Part shown: positions 26,190-35,409 of the stretch, in pieces
How positions within the stretch are numbered: position 1 is the first letter of the stretch
Layout of the letters: each line of letters starts with the position of its first letter
NCBI RefSeq assembly: GCF_000474215.1
Contig: NZ_BAUC01000002.1
Coordinates: 1-64,000, forward strand
Reading direction: 5' to 3'
Length of the DNA: 64,000 bases
Origin: Edwardsiella hoshinae NBRC 105699 = ATCC 33379
GTDB taxonomy: Bacteria > Pseudomonadota > Gammaproteobacteria > Enterobacterales > Enterobacteriaceae
The notes under the pieces: generated by a model
Told to the model about the DNA's origin: nothing
The model's database searches: none
The model's input: the letters and a program-made list of their open reading frames with translations, nothing else
Program-made: the position numbers and the translations under genes

Positions 26190-26977
26190 GCCTTGAGGCA
26201 CTCGAATTCGGTTACCGTCATCCGCTGTTTCGCCCGTTGACCCTACAGTGCGCCCCCGGTGAAATCTGGGCTATTCTCGGCGCTAATGGACGCGGCAAGA
26301 GCGCACTACTCGCTACCCTGAGCGGTCTCCTTTCTCCCTTAGGCGGTGCCATGCATATCGCGCAGGGCATCAGCCTGGTGCCGCAGCACTTCCGCCCCGC
26401 CTTCGCCTGGCGGGTCGCCGATATTGTCTTAATGGGACGCGCGCGTCATGTCGCCCTATTCGCCCAACCGAGTGCCGACGATCGACGCCGAGTGATGGCG
26501 GCGCTGACACAACTCGGGATCGCCGATCTGGCTGAACGACCTTTTCCAACGCTCTCCGGCGGTCAGCAACAGTTGGTGATGATCGCCCGCGCGCTGGCCA
26601 GCGCCGGGCAAAATATTCTGTTAGATGAGCCCTGCTCCGCCTTAGATCTCGCCAACCAGCAGCGCGTACTGCAACTCCTCACCGATCTGGCGCAACGTCA
26701 AGGCCACACCCTCCTCTTTAGCAGCCATGACCCGCTGCATGTGCAGCAGGTCGCCAGCCATGTGCTGCTGCTACTCCCCGATAGGCAGTGGCTGGCCGGT
26801 ACGACTGAATCTATCTTGCAGGAGGCGCCGCTACGGCGCGCCTATGGCATCACGGTGCGCAAGATCCATCTCGCGGAGTTTGACACGCCGCTGCTGGCCC
26901 CCCAGTTTGCGCTTCGCCGCGTGGCGGCAGAAAGCCCGCCCGCCGCAGATACATCTGCCCCGTCTCGCCCAGTATAA
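26174..26977 (+). CDS. ABC transporter ATPase of the FecE/BtuD type
   Basis: Cytoplasmic ATP-binding subunit of 267 residues. Walker A reads GANGRGKSA, the signature is LSGGQQQLVMIARAL, Walker B is NILLDEPCSALD and the H-loop is SSHDPLH. It is the last gene of the binding-protein/permease/ATPase operon. Its final 128 bases overlap the 3' end of the convergent ModA-like gene, so the last about 42 codons are coding on both strands; this C-terminal tail lies beyond the conserved ATPase core. Confidence 0.92.
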   Translation: MPPSLSLEALEFGYRHPLFRPLTLQCAPGEIWAILGANGRGKSALLATLSGLLSPLGGAMHIAQGISLVPQHFRPAFAWRVADIVLMGRARHVALFAQPSADDRRRVMAALTQLGIADLAERPFPTLSGGQQQLVMIARALASAGQNILLDEPCSALDLANQQRVLQLLTDLAQRQGHTLLFSSHDPLHVQQVASHVLLLLPDRQWLAGTTESILQEAPLRRAYGITVRKIHLAEFDTPLLAPQFALRRVAAESPPAADTSAPSRPV

Positions 26978-27650
26978 AGCGGGACAGTCGCTGGCTGGCG
27001 CTATCGCTCGCCAGCCGCGCCAGTTGGTAGTCGCACGCCACATTCCAAGGTTCGGGTATCGGCAACAGTCGCAAATCCGTGGCCTGCACCAGTTGTCGGG
27101 CATAATGGGCATAGCCGATGAACAGATCGGCCACGCCTTGGCGAATCAGCCAGGCGGCGGCGCACTCACCGGGCGGAATCGTCACCCCGGTACGGCCACC
27201 GACCAAAGGCTGCGCCCGTTGCCGTAACGCCGCCCCCAAGCCCGGCTCGCCCTGTTCCAGACGCGCAAAAAACTGCCAGGCATAGTCACCTGCGGGATCA
27301 CAGTATGGTGTCGAGGTCGCCACGCGCAGCGTCGGTTGACGCAACAGCGTCAGCCAGTCATCGCCCGGTGCGCACAGCGTAGCGCGGGCGCTCAGCATCA
27401 GTCGATTCGCGGCCAGAGGGAAACACGCTTGGGCCACTCCAGCCTCGATCAACCACTGAGCATTGCGGCGATCTGCCGAGGCAAACAGGCTGCACGGTTC
27501 GCCGGCCAGGATACGTTCGCGCAATAGCCCGGCCGGGCCATAATGCAGCGCGACCGCTAGGCCCGTTTGGCGGGTAAATGCCGCGATTAACGGTGTAAAG
27601 GCGGCGCGCAGACTACCGGCCGCCAATACGGTGATCCTCGGTTCCATCAT
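26850..27650 (-). CDS. ModA-like substrate-binding protein without signal peptide
   Basis: Protein of 266 residues resembling the molybdate-binding protein ModA (class II binding-protein fold). It shows ITVLAAGSLRAAF at the start, HYGPAGLLRERILAGEPCSLFASAD (the oxyanion-binding Ser/Ala region), GDYAWQFFARLEQ and a C-terminal RLSRFILGETGQMYLRRAGF. Unlike exported ModA it begins directly in the fold with no signal sequence (MMEPRITVL). It could be cytoplasmic, serving as a sensor or store of oxyanion. The longer frame to 27671 (GTG start) adds no signal peptide either. AGAAGGG lies just before ATG 27650. Its 3' end overlaps the ABC ATPase gene by 128 bases. Confidence 0.78.
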   Translation of the reverse strand: MMEPRITVLAAGSLRAAFTPLIAAFTRQTGLAVALHYGPAGLLRERILAGEPCSLFASADRRNAQWLIEAGVAQACFPLAANRLMLSARATLCAPGDDWLTLLRQPTLRVATSTPYCDPAGDYAWQFFARLEQGEPGLGAALRQRAQPLVGGRTGVTIPPGECAAAWLIRQGVADLFIGYAHYARQLVQATDLRLLPIPEPWNVACDYQLARLASDSASQRLSRFILGETGQMYLRRAGFLPPRGEAQTGGPAAACQTPRDGSCAP

Positions 27651-27788
27651 TGTCCCTTCTTCATCATACACGTCATGCCGCCATTCTACGCCGCTCGACG
27701 CGTGAGGCGAGGCAAACGACCTCTTACCTGCACGTCGCCATCAGGTGACAACGTCACGTAAAGAAGCACACCGCGCCCCCGGGCAGCC

Positions 27789-29024
27789 TTAGTTCGGTAC
27801 GATGCGCCGCAGAATACCAAAGCGCGCCAGCAGCCATAGGATCAACAGCGCCAGCGCATGGATCAAGGTATGACTCAGCCAAGCGTGCTGCCACAGCCCG
27901 AATCTGACCCACTGGCTGATCGCCAGCACCACATACAGATGCAAGATAAAGACATAGAGCGAGTTCTGCCCCAGGCGGATAAAAAACCAGCCGCACAGTT
28001 CATTCAGCGGACGCCACAACGCGCCGAGCAGCAGATACAGCGTGAGCAACAAACAGGCGTCGTTGATCACGCGCAGTAGACCTAAGGTATTTTTCGCCGC
28101 CCACACGTTGTTGATGTAATCGAAACGGTAGTCGGGGATCAGGTGTAAAAAGAAGCGGGCCGGAATAAAGGGATTGGTATTGTTTTGCACCACGAACATC
28201 AGCAAGAGTGCGATGGAGACCATCAGCCTGATGACGCGTTGTCCAAGCGGGGTCTTGGCCAGCGATTGCAGTTCGCTCTTATACCAACCACACATCATGC
28301 CCAACACATAAATAAACTGCCAAGCCAGAAGCGGAAAAGCATACTCAAACTGCGCGCTGGTGAGGTCGAGAGGATGCAACTGATAAGCAATGTAAATCTC
28401 CAGCGAGATGACAAACAGGAGGCCGACCTGACGCCGATGCAGTAACCAGACCACCAGCGGCGTCAGCAGCAGCAGATAGAAATAGAGCCCGAGGATCTGC
28501 GTCTGTTGCGGCCCAATCTGGAGGAACAGGATCTGATTGAGCCACGCCTCGCGCGTCTGCGCGGCGATGGGATACAGGGCATAGGGGATCTCGTCGTGGC
28601 GCTGGACGAAATGGGTCACCTCGAAAGTATTCAACCAAGGCAGTTGGCTCAGCGCAAGTATCGAGACAATGATCGTCAGATTGACCCCATACAGGGTGGC
28701 GGCGCGGCGCAGCAGCGAATAGGCGACGGTTACCATATCCTGATGTTGTAACTGGCGCCGTTTGGTCTGGCCGAGGACAAAACCGGATAAGATGACGAAA
28801 ATCTCGGCGCCGGTGGTAAAGCCAAAACGCTCCGAGGTAACCAGGTTAAAACCGGAGATGATTTCCACGTGGGTGACGATCATCAGCAACAGGGCGATCC
28901 CCCGCATAAAGTCGATGCGTAGATCGCGCGGCCCCTGCGCCACATAGCGCCAACGCCGCAGCCGATCGGCCCCCTCCCGTTTGCGTCCGCGCCACCACGC
29001 CATCCGCCTCATCCTACCGCCCAT
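27789..29024 (-). CDS. OpgC-like membrane acyltransferase
   Basis: Integral membrane protein of about 411 residues with around ten hydrophobic segments. The region DLRIDFMRGIALLLMIVTHV, then TTGAEIFVILSGFVLGQTKR, is typical of OpgC/acyltransferase-3-like proteins. In Escherichia coli OpgC adds succinyl groups to osmoregulated periplasmic glucans. Here the gene is divergent from a BcsA-like glycosyltransferase across about 200 bases, suggesting it decorates the glycan made by that locus. The start is uncertain: ATG 29024, 29012 or 29003 are all possible, and the open frame reaches 29120; the conserved part begins near the Arg-rich segment about 25 residues in. Confidence 0.83.
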   Translation of the reverse strand: MGGRMRRMAWWRGRKREGADRLRRWRYVAQGPRDLRIDFMRGIALLLMIVTHVEIISGFNLVTSERFGFTTGAEIFVILSGFVLGQTKRRQLQHQDMVTVAYSLLRRAATLYGVNLTIIVSILALSQLPWLNTFEVTHFVQRHDEIPYALYPIAAQTREAWLNQILFLQIGPQQTQILGLYFYLLLLTPLVVWLLHRRQVGLLFVISLEIYIAYQLHPLDLTSAQFEYAFPLLAWQFIYVLGMMCGWYKSELQSLAKTPLGQRVIRLMVSIALLLMFVVQNNTNPFIPARFFLHLIPDYRFDYINNVWAAKNTLGLLRVINDACLLLTLYLLLGALWRPLNELCGWFFIRLGQNSLYVFILHLYVVLAISQWVRFGLWQHAWLSHTLIHALALLILWLLARFGILRRIVPN

Positions 29025-29231
29025 TCTACGCCGAGGCCCCGTCGGCCACTCCTCTTGCAGTGTAGAAACAGTCAGGCTAAAACGCCAAATCCTCGCCGGC
29101 GGAGAGAGAGGGTAATCCATTGAATCTTGGCTTAAAGCCAGATTGATGCCGTTTTCTTGCCGCCTTACGCGCCTGCGCTACACTGATTACTATCAGTGAG
29201 ATCGCCGTCACGTGGAGCCAGGGAGACTGCC

Positions 29232-31070
29232 ATGTATTTTTATTTTTCTCCATTTGAGAAACGGCGTCCTCCCGCCCCCCTCGATCATCATCCGGCAATC
29301 GTCTTTCTCTGGCAGATGCTGATCATCGCCGCCTTACTGCTCGGTGCGAACTACATTCGCTGGCGCTGGATGGACTCGCTCAATTATGAGGCGCTGTGGT
29401 ACGCCGTCCCGCTGGCACTGGCCGAAACCCTGGCCTATATCGGCACCTGCCTGTTTACCTTCAACCTCTGGCAACCCCGTGACCCCGAGCCACAGCCCGC
29501 GCCTGACGACATTCGCCAATGCCTGGGCCAGACGGACGGCTTGCTGCCACGCCCCCTCAAGGTCGATCTGTTCATCGCCACCTACTCCGAAGATCCTGAG
29601 CTGGTGCGCCTCTCCATTCAGGACGCGAAACAGATGGTCTACCCCCATCCCCTCGATTACCGAATCCACGTGCTGGACGATGGCCGGCGCGAGACGATGC
29701 GCCAGGTCGCCGTCCAAGAAGGCGTGAACTACCTGACGCGCGACACCAATATCGGCTTCAAGGCCGGCAATCTGCGCAACGGCATCGAGCAGACCGACGG
29801 CGACTTTATCGTCATCTGCGACGCCGACACCCGGGTGTTTCCCACCCTGTTAAGCCACACCTTGGGCTACTTCCGCGATCCCAAGGTCGCCTGGGTACAG
29901 ACGCCACAGTGGTTCTACGATCTGGCGCAAGGAACCCCGCTGCCCCGCTGGCTGGCGCGACGGGGCGGACGGCTGGGCCAATGGCTGGGACGCGCCATCG
30001 AGTGTCTGGTCGGGCCGATCCAGGTCGGCGAAGATCCCTTTCTCAACGATCCGCAGATGTTCTACGACATCATTCAACGGCGGCGTAACCGCGCCTATGC
30101 CTCCTTTTGTTGCGGCGCCGCCTCGATCCACCGGCGCGAGGCCATCATGCAGACCGCGCTGCGCCAATACGCCTTGGACATCGAGAGCGAGATCGCCCGC
30201 TACACCGACGACATCGCCAACCCGCAGCTACGACAAGATCTGCAACAAGCCATGCTGCCACACGTCGCCTATGACATGGAGTTGATGCCCTATCGCTTCC
30301 ATGTCTCCGAGGATATCTACACCTCCATCATGTTGCACGGTGACATTGAACATCCTTGGCGCTCAGTGATGCACCCGCAGATCGAGTCCAAGATGCTGTC
30401 GCCGCAAGATCTACAGACCTGGATGATCCAGCGCTTCAAGTATGCCGCCGGCTCGCTGGACATCTTGCTGCACGACGAGGTCTTATTCAGTCGTCAACTG
30501 CGCCTCTCCTGGGCACAGAAGCTCCTGTATGGCACCACCTTCTGGTCTTATCTGGCCTGCACCTGGAACCTGCTCTTCCTCATTGCCCCGTTGATCTACC
30601 TGTTTAGCGGCATTCCGCCGTTGTCCACCTATTCCACGTCGTTCTACCTGCACTTCGTCCCCTACATCGTACTCAGTGAACTGGCGTTCATGTTCGGCAC
30701 CTGGGGGATCTCGGCCTGGAGCGGCAAGGCCTCTTATCTGGCGCTGTTCTCCATGAACCTGCGCGCGCTGGATAATGTCCTACGTGGAGAGACGATCCGT
30801 TTTCGCGTCACCCCGAAGGAGCGTCAACAGGGTAACTTCTTGATGTTGGTCAAACCGCAGCTGGCCATCGTCATCTTGACGTTGATCGCCTTGGGCTGGG
30901 GCGCCCTGCAACTGGCCTGGGGTAATATCACCGATCCTTCAGGCTATATTATCAATATCTTCTGGTGCGTGATGAACATCCTGGCAATGATGCCGATGAT
31001 CCTCGCCGCGCTCTGGCAACCGCCGGCCCATGATAGCGAAGCCGACGCTGCTGACAGCAGGGAGTGCTGA
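29232..31070 (+). CDS. BcsA-like processive family 2 glycosyltransferase
   Basis: Inner-membrane glycosyltransferase of 612 residues. Two membrane segments lie at the N-terminus, a cytoplasmic GT2 domain spans about 100-360, and further membrane segments fill the C-terminal third. The catalytic set of BcsA-type synthases is visible: VDLFIATYSEDPELV, the nucleotide-sugar motif CDADTRVFP, VQTPQWFYD (TPQxF-type), SEDIYTSIMLH (catalytic TED-type Asp) and IQRFKYAAG (QxxRW-type, with Phe for Trp). No PilZ domain follows, unlike cellulose synthase. GGGAGA precedes ATG 29232; the longer frame from 29196 adds nothing conserved. The next gene starts one base after the stop. The polymer is probably a beta-linked glycan; its sugar cannot be assigned. 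Confidence 0.88.
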   Translation: MYFYFSPFEKRRPPAPLDHHPAIVFLWQMLIIAALLLGANYIRWRWMDSLNYEALWYAVPLALAETLAYIGTCLFTFNLWQPRDPEPQPAPDDIRQCLGQTDGLLPRPLKVDLFIATYSEDPELVRLSIQDAKQMVYPHPLDYRIHVLDDGRRETMRQVAVQEGVNYLTRDTNIGFKAGNLRNGIEQTDGDFIVICDADTRVFPTLLSHTLGYFRDPKVAWVQTPQWFYDLAQGTPLPRWLARRGGRLGQWLGRAIECLVGPIQVGEDPFLNDPQMFYDIIQRRRNRAYASFCCGAASIHRREAIMQTALRQYALDIESEIARYTDDIANPQLRQDLQQAMLPHVAYDMELMPYRFHVSEDIYTSIMLHGDIEHPWRSVMHPQIESKMLSPQDLQTWMIQRFKYAAGSLDILLHDEVLFSRQLRLSWAQKLLYGTTFWSYLACTWNLLFLIAPLIYLFSGIPPLSTYSTSFYLHFVPYIVLSELAFMFGTWGISAWSGKASYLALFSMNLRALDNVLRGETIRFRVTPKERQQGNFLMLVKPQLAIVILTLIALGWGALQLAWGNITDPSGYIINIFWCVMNILAMMPMILAALWQPPAHDSEADAADSREC

Positions 31071-31071
31071 G

Positions 31072-32427
31072 ATGGCACTATCGACCAATTTACTCCGAGC
31101 CAGAAGCTACATCGCCACCCTGTGCGGCTTCCTATTGGCATTGGGCATCGTACTCTATGTCGAGCGCCATCAGCCGCCCCCTGTCATTCCGCTCACGCCC
31201 CAAAACCTCGGCACGGATTTCCCCGCACTGCCTGCGGCACGCGCACTCAGCTTTCAGCAGGCGATCGACGCACGTATCGCCTGGCAGTACTTTGTCAATA
31301 ACACCCAACAGAGTGGCCTGGTCAACGCCCTGGATCGGCAGCCCTATGTCAGCCTGTGGAGCATCGGCGATCAACTGATGGCGACCCTGGCCGCCGAGCG
31401 ATTGGGGATCATCGGCCGCGCCGAGTTGGATCGCCGTCTTACTGCGACGCTACAAGCATTACACGCCTTGCCCCTCGCGCCACGACGCCTACCTTGGCAG
31501 TACTATCACAGCACCACCCTCGCGCCCTATCCGCAACAGGATGAGGCTGGCATCACCTGGTCTGCGGCCGATATCGGCCGCCTGCTCAGCGCATTACAGG
31601 CCTGCCGTAACCACTACCCCGAACACGGCGCAGCGATCACCCGCCTGCTCTCCGCTTGGCAGCTGAGCGCGTTATTTCAGCAGCGCCCTTATGCCCCCTA
31701 TGCCTTGCGCGCAACCCCGCGTTGGCAACTGATCAGTCGCCCGGGCGAGGAGGGGCTAGGCTATCGTCTGTATCTGCAATCGGCCTTGAGCGGCCTCACC
31801 CCCAGCGCGGGCATCATCCTGCAACAACCGCTGCGTGGGCAACGTACCATTGATGTCAATGGGGTCATCCTCACCGAGGATGAACAAAATGATACGCTGG
31901 CGCTCCCATATGATGAGGTGATCACACTGCGCGCAACCCGCCATCCGCTGATCGTGATGGCGCCCTACCTGTTGGCGGCGTTGGAGTACGGCTTTAGCCT
32001 GGACAATGCGGCGGTGACCTGGCGCATCTTCCAGGCGCAACAGAGCCGTTATAACCCCGATACGGGTAAACATTTTATATTCGACGCCCGCGAAGGGAGC
32101 GCGCCCTCGCCGCTCAGCGGCGCCCCTGGCCCGCAGGGGGCAGTGCTGCAACTCTCAACCCAAACCGCGTTCGCTTGGGACGCGCTATTGGCTTTGCCAT
32201 GGAGCGCGACCTTACGCCAACAGGCTCAGACACTGTTCGTTCCCGGACGAGGTTGGCGTGACGGCGTGCGTCTCGACGGTAGCGCCAGCCCGATCATCAG
32301 TGCCACGAGTAACGCACTGATCTTAGAAAGTCTGCTATACCAGATACAGGGGCCACTGTTGTGCGCCTACTGCCAGTCCCCCGATGCAACGCGTGCTAAC
32401 CGCCCGACGGGCGAGCCGACGCCATGA
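31072..32427 (+). CDS. DUF3131 protein, membrane-anchored periplasmic (first of three)
   Basis: Protein of 451 residues with one N-terminal membrane segment (about 12-30, YIATLCGFLLALGIVLYVE) and a periplasmic DUF3131 domain. The family core is AWQYFVNNTQQSGLVNALD, then SLWSIGDQLMATLAAERLGI and RRLTATLQALHALPL, repeated almost identically in the next two genes. DUF3131 proteins probably adopt a helical (alpha/alpha)6 barrel like glycoamylase-type glucan enzymes, so a role in processing the glycan made next door is likely but unproven. ATG 31072 has GGAG eight bases upstream and follows the glycosyltransferase stop by one base. Confidence 0.82.
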   Translation: MALSTNLLRARSYIATLCGFLLALGIVLYVERHQPPPVIPLTPQNLGTDFPALPAARALSFQQAIDARIAWQYFVNNTQQSGLVNALDRQPYVSLWSIGDQLMATLAAERLGIIGRAELDRRLTATLQALHALPLAPRRLPWQYYHSTTLAPYPQQDEAGITWSAADIGRLLSALQACRNHYPEHGAAITRLLSAWQLSALFQQRPYAPYALRATPRWQLISRPGEEGLGYRLYLQSALSGLTPSAGIILQQPLRGQRTIDVNGVILTEDEQNDTLALPYDEVITLRATRHPLIVMAPYLLAALEYGFSLDNAAVTWRIFQAQQSRYNPDTGKHFIFDAREGSAPSPLSGAPGPQGAVLQLSTQTAFAWDALLALPWSATLRQQAQTLFVPGRGWRDGVRLDGSASPIISATSNALILESLLYQIQGPLLCAYCQSPDATRANRPTGEPTP

Positions 32428-32444
32428 TGCGATAAGGAATGCCT

Positions 32445-34022
32445 ATGTCACTGCCAACCTCAAACGCCGCCTCTCCCTTACGCCTACTCGGCGGGCTGTG
32501 GCTGGCACTACTGCTGGCGCTTCTGGCGCCCAACGCTCAGGCCGCCAGCCTGAGCGAGTTGCCAGCCGCCGGCTACCCGGCGCGCCACGGCGCATTAACA
32601 CCACAGGAGAAGGCGGTAGCGCAAAAAGCCTGGGCGTACTTCGTCACTAACTACCAGCCGACCACCGGCCTAGTGAACGCGGCGAACGCTTACCCCTCCA
32701 CCACCATGTGGGATACCGCCTCTTACCTCGCGGCGCTGGTTGCGGCCCGCGAGTTGGGTCTGGTGAATAAAAGCGAATTCGATCAACGGATGATCAAACT
32801 GCTGGCGACACTGAATAACCTGGCGCTGTTCCAGAATCAGGCGCCGAACAAGGCCTACAACACCATCACCGCGCAGAAGGTGAACTATATCAACCAGCCA
32901 GGCGAGATCGGCTTCTCCGCCCTGGATCTGGGGCGCCTACTGATCTGGCTGAAGATCGTCAAAGAGCGCTACCCGGAGTACGCCAATGACATCGATAACC
33001 TGGTGTTGCGCTGGGACTTCAGCCATATCGTCGATCCCTGCGGCACGCTGTACGGCGCCCTATTAGACGGCAAAAACCAACCGATGTACGTGCAGGAGGG
33101 GCGTCTGGGGTATGAGGAGTACGCCGCCGCCGGCTTCCAACTGTGGGGCTTCAATACCTGCCAGGCCTCCCGCCCCGAACCCTATCAACTGGCCGATATC
33201 TATTGCGTCCTGGTGCCCTACGACGCACGCGATCCGCGCCCGACGCAGCAGCATAACTATGTCACCAGCGAGCCTTACGTATTGTATGGCATGGAGTTAG
33301 GCTGGAATAAGGCCAGTGTCCCAGCGACAGGTGACGGCGCAGAAACCCACCCGTGGATGCATGACTTCGCCAACCGGGTCTATCAGGCGCAGGAGAACCG
33401 TTACCAAGTCGCCGGCATCGTGACCGCCCGCACCGAACACCAATTGGACCGAGCGCCCTATTTCGTCTATGACACGGTCTTCTCCGATGGCTATGCCTGG
33501 AACACCCTCACCGATAAAGGCGTCTATACCCCCGAAGACGCCGCCGTTTCGCTAAAGGCGGCGCTGGGGATGTGGGCGTTATGGCAGTCGCCTTACACCG
33601 ATCTGCTGTTCAACAGCCTGGAAAACGCCAACGACGGCAACAAAGGCTTTTACGAAGGGTTATACGAGAACGGCAGTGGCCCAATCAAGGAGTTCACCGC
33701 CAATAACAACGGGATCATGTTGGAGGCACTCCTGTTTAAGCAACAAGGTAACCTGTTGCCGCCGCGCGCGGCGGGCGGGGGCGACGCCAACACCCCGCCG
33801 CCATCACTGTGGGAGAAAACCCTGCTGAATGCCTTTGACGAGAGCAACAGCGCGCGCAACCGCCCCTTCCTCGCCGCCACGCCCAAGCAAACCAGCTGGT
33901 GTAAACAGCAAGGGATCGCCCTGCGCCATGCGCCGGCCTGTCCGAATAGCCAGTGTGCCCGATGCACCCTGGACGCCCCGATCTCTCTGCCGCCGGTCAG
34001 CGCCTCATGCTTAAAACCCTAA
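32445..34022 (+). CDS. DUF3131 protein, secreted (second of three)
   Basis: Protein of 525 residues with a cleavable-looking signal peptide (LWLALLLALLAPNAQAAS). The DUF3131 domain has KAWAYFVTNYQPTTGLVNAA, TMWDTASYLAALVAARELGL and QRMIKLLATLNNLALF, followed by a conserved second half including GEIGFSALDLGRLLIWLK, LGYEEYAAAGFQLWGF and a C-terminal NNNGIMLEALLFKQQG. Four cysteines lie in the last 45 residues and may form disulfides. It is the only one of the three that seems fully exported. AGGA is six bases before ATG 32445. Its end overlaps the next gene by 16 bases. Confidence 0.82.
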   Translation: MSLPTSNAASPLRLLGGLWLALLLALLAPNAQAASLSELPAAGYPARHGALTPQEKAVAQKAWAYFVTNYQPTTGLVNAANAYPSTTMWDTASYLAALVAARELGLVNKSEFDQRMIKLLATLNNLALFQNQAPNKAYNTITAQKVNYINQPGEIGFSALDLGRLLIWLKIVKERYPEYANDIDNLVLRWDFSHIVDPCGTLYGALLDGKNQPMYVQEGRLGYEEYAAAGFQLWGFNTCQASRPEPYQLADIYCVLVPYDARDPRPTQQHNYVTSEPYVLYGMELGWNKASVPATGDGAETHPWMHDFANRVYQAQENRYQVAGIVTARTEHQLDRAPYFVYDTVFSDGYAWNTLTDKGVYTPEDAAVSLKAALGMWALWQSPYTDLLFNSLENANDGNKGFYEGLYENGSGPIKEFTANNNGIMLEALLFKQQGNLLPPRAAGGGDANTPPPSLWEKTLLNAFDESNSARNRPFLAATPKQTSWCKQQGIALRHAPACPNSQCARCTLDAPISLPPVSASCLKP

Positions 34023-35389
34023 TCGCTCTCGCCATCATCAGCGTACTGGCACTGGCCGTCGGGCTGTGGCCGGGCGGCTTAGGCCAACTGGATAACGCCT
34101 GGCGCTACTTGCGCCAAGGCGGCTGGCACCATGCCGGACGTTTAGGCGCCCTCAGCAGCGAGGAGCAACGCTGGGCCGCCATCGCTTGGCGTTATTTCCA
34201 GAATAATAGCCAAGCCGCCAGCGCGCTGGTTAATGGTCAGGACAACTACCCGGTGATCAGCAGCGGTCAGATCGGCGATACCCTGGTAGCACTGGTCGCC
34301 GCCCGGCGTCTAGCATTGATAAATGAGGCGGAGTTTGACCGGCGCCTCTCTCCCCTGCTCGCCACACTCAGCCGTCTGCCGCTCACCGAGCCGGGACTGC
34401 CTAACCGCTACTATGACACGCAGCGACTCACGCCGGTCAACGCGGCACGCCAGCCCGCCGCCGACGGCTGGTCGGCCACCGGCATCGCACGTCTGTTGCT
34501 TGGCCTGCGCTTGGTCGGCCTCGCGGCCCCGCAGTACGGTGAGTTTATCGATCGCCTACTCCTCGGCTGGAACTTCTGCCCCCTGCTCGATCCCCAGGGA
34601 CAGGTGTTGGACGGTGAACGGCGCGACGGGCGCTGGCAGACGCACCCCATCAGCGACGTGGCGCAGAGCCAGTACGCCGCCGCCGTCCTGGGACTCTGGG
34701 GCTTCGACGCCAGGCGCAGCGCGGCGCCCCCCTATAAGCGCATCATCATCGGCCCTACTCAGATCGACGTCGGTACACGCGACCCGCGCCTGGGCGGCGG
34801 TAACCTAAGCGTCGATAGCACCCCCTACCTGCTGGCCGGGCTAGAGTTCAACTGGACACCGCCGGGTAAGGCCGCCCTCTCGCTGAGCGATTTGCGCCAA
34901 CGCGCCCAGGCGGTATACCAGGCCCAAGCCTGGCGCTGGCAGAGCCAGGGCGTTCTTACTGCGCGCGCCAACTATGTACTCAACCAGGCGCCATGGCGTA
35001 TCGATAACAGTCTCTTCGCTAACGGCTATCCCTGGAACGTTGTCAGCGAAGAGGGGCAATATCGCCCCGAGCTGGCGCTGATCGCCACCCGCGCGGTATT
35101 CGGCCTGTGGGTACTGTGGGACAGTCCCTATACCGATGCGCTCATGCAGTTGGGCCGCTTCCCTTACGACGCGCAACGCGGTTGGTATGAGGGCCGTTTC
35201 GAGCATAACGCGCAATACAATCCGGCGTTAACCCTCACCACCAATGCCATGGTGCTGGAGGCGCTGTTGTATAAGGCCAACAATGGCCCGCTGATCCCCC
35301 GCCTCGCGGTGACTACGGGGTATCTGGATATTCTGCTGCGTGAGCCGGTGAACTGGCCACGCCATTGCCTGCCCCAGGAAGGGCGCTAA
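34007..35389 (+). CDS. DUF3131 protein, membrane-anchored periplasmic (third of three)
   Basis: Protein of 460 residues. A membrane anchor (about 2-22, IALAIISVLALAVGLWP) precedes the DUF3131 domain, with IAWRYFQNNSQAASALVNGQ, QIGDTLVALVAARRLALI and RLSPLLATLSRLPL. The second half keeps DGWSATGIARLLLGLRL, SQYAAAVLGLWGFDA and TLTTNAMVLEALLYKANNG, parallel to the preceding paralogue. The start codon ATG 34007 lies inside the previous gene (16-base overlap), pointing to translational coupling. Gene triplication with divergence is the simplest origin of the three. Confidence 0.82.
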   Translation: MLKTLIALAIISVLALAVGLWPGGLGQLDNAWRYLRQGGWHHAGRLGALSSEEQRWAAIAWRYFQNNSQAASALVNGQDNYPVISSGQIGDTLVALVAARRLALINEAEFDRRLSPLLATLSRLPLTEPGLPNRYYDTQRLTPVNAARQPAADGWSATGIARLLLGLRLVGLAAPQYGEFIDRLLLGWNFCPLLDPQGQVLDGERRDGRWQTHPISDVAQSQYAAAVLGLWGFDARRSAAPPYKRIIIGPTQIDVGTRDPRLGGGNLSVDSTPYLLAGLEFNWTPPGKAALSLSDLRQRAQAVYQAQAWRWQSQGVLTARANYVLNQAPWRIDNSLFANGYPWNVVSEEGQYRPELALIATRAVFGLWVLWDSPYTDALMQLGRFPYDAQRGWYEGRFEHNAQYNPALTLTTNAMVLEALLYKANNGPLIPRLAVTTGYLDILLREPVNWPRHCLPQEGR

Positions 35390-35409
35390 CGTTACGCCAA
35401 GGAGTCGCC

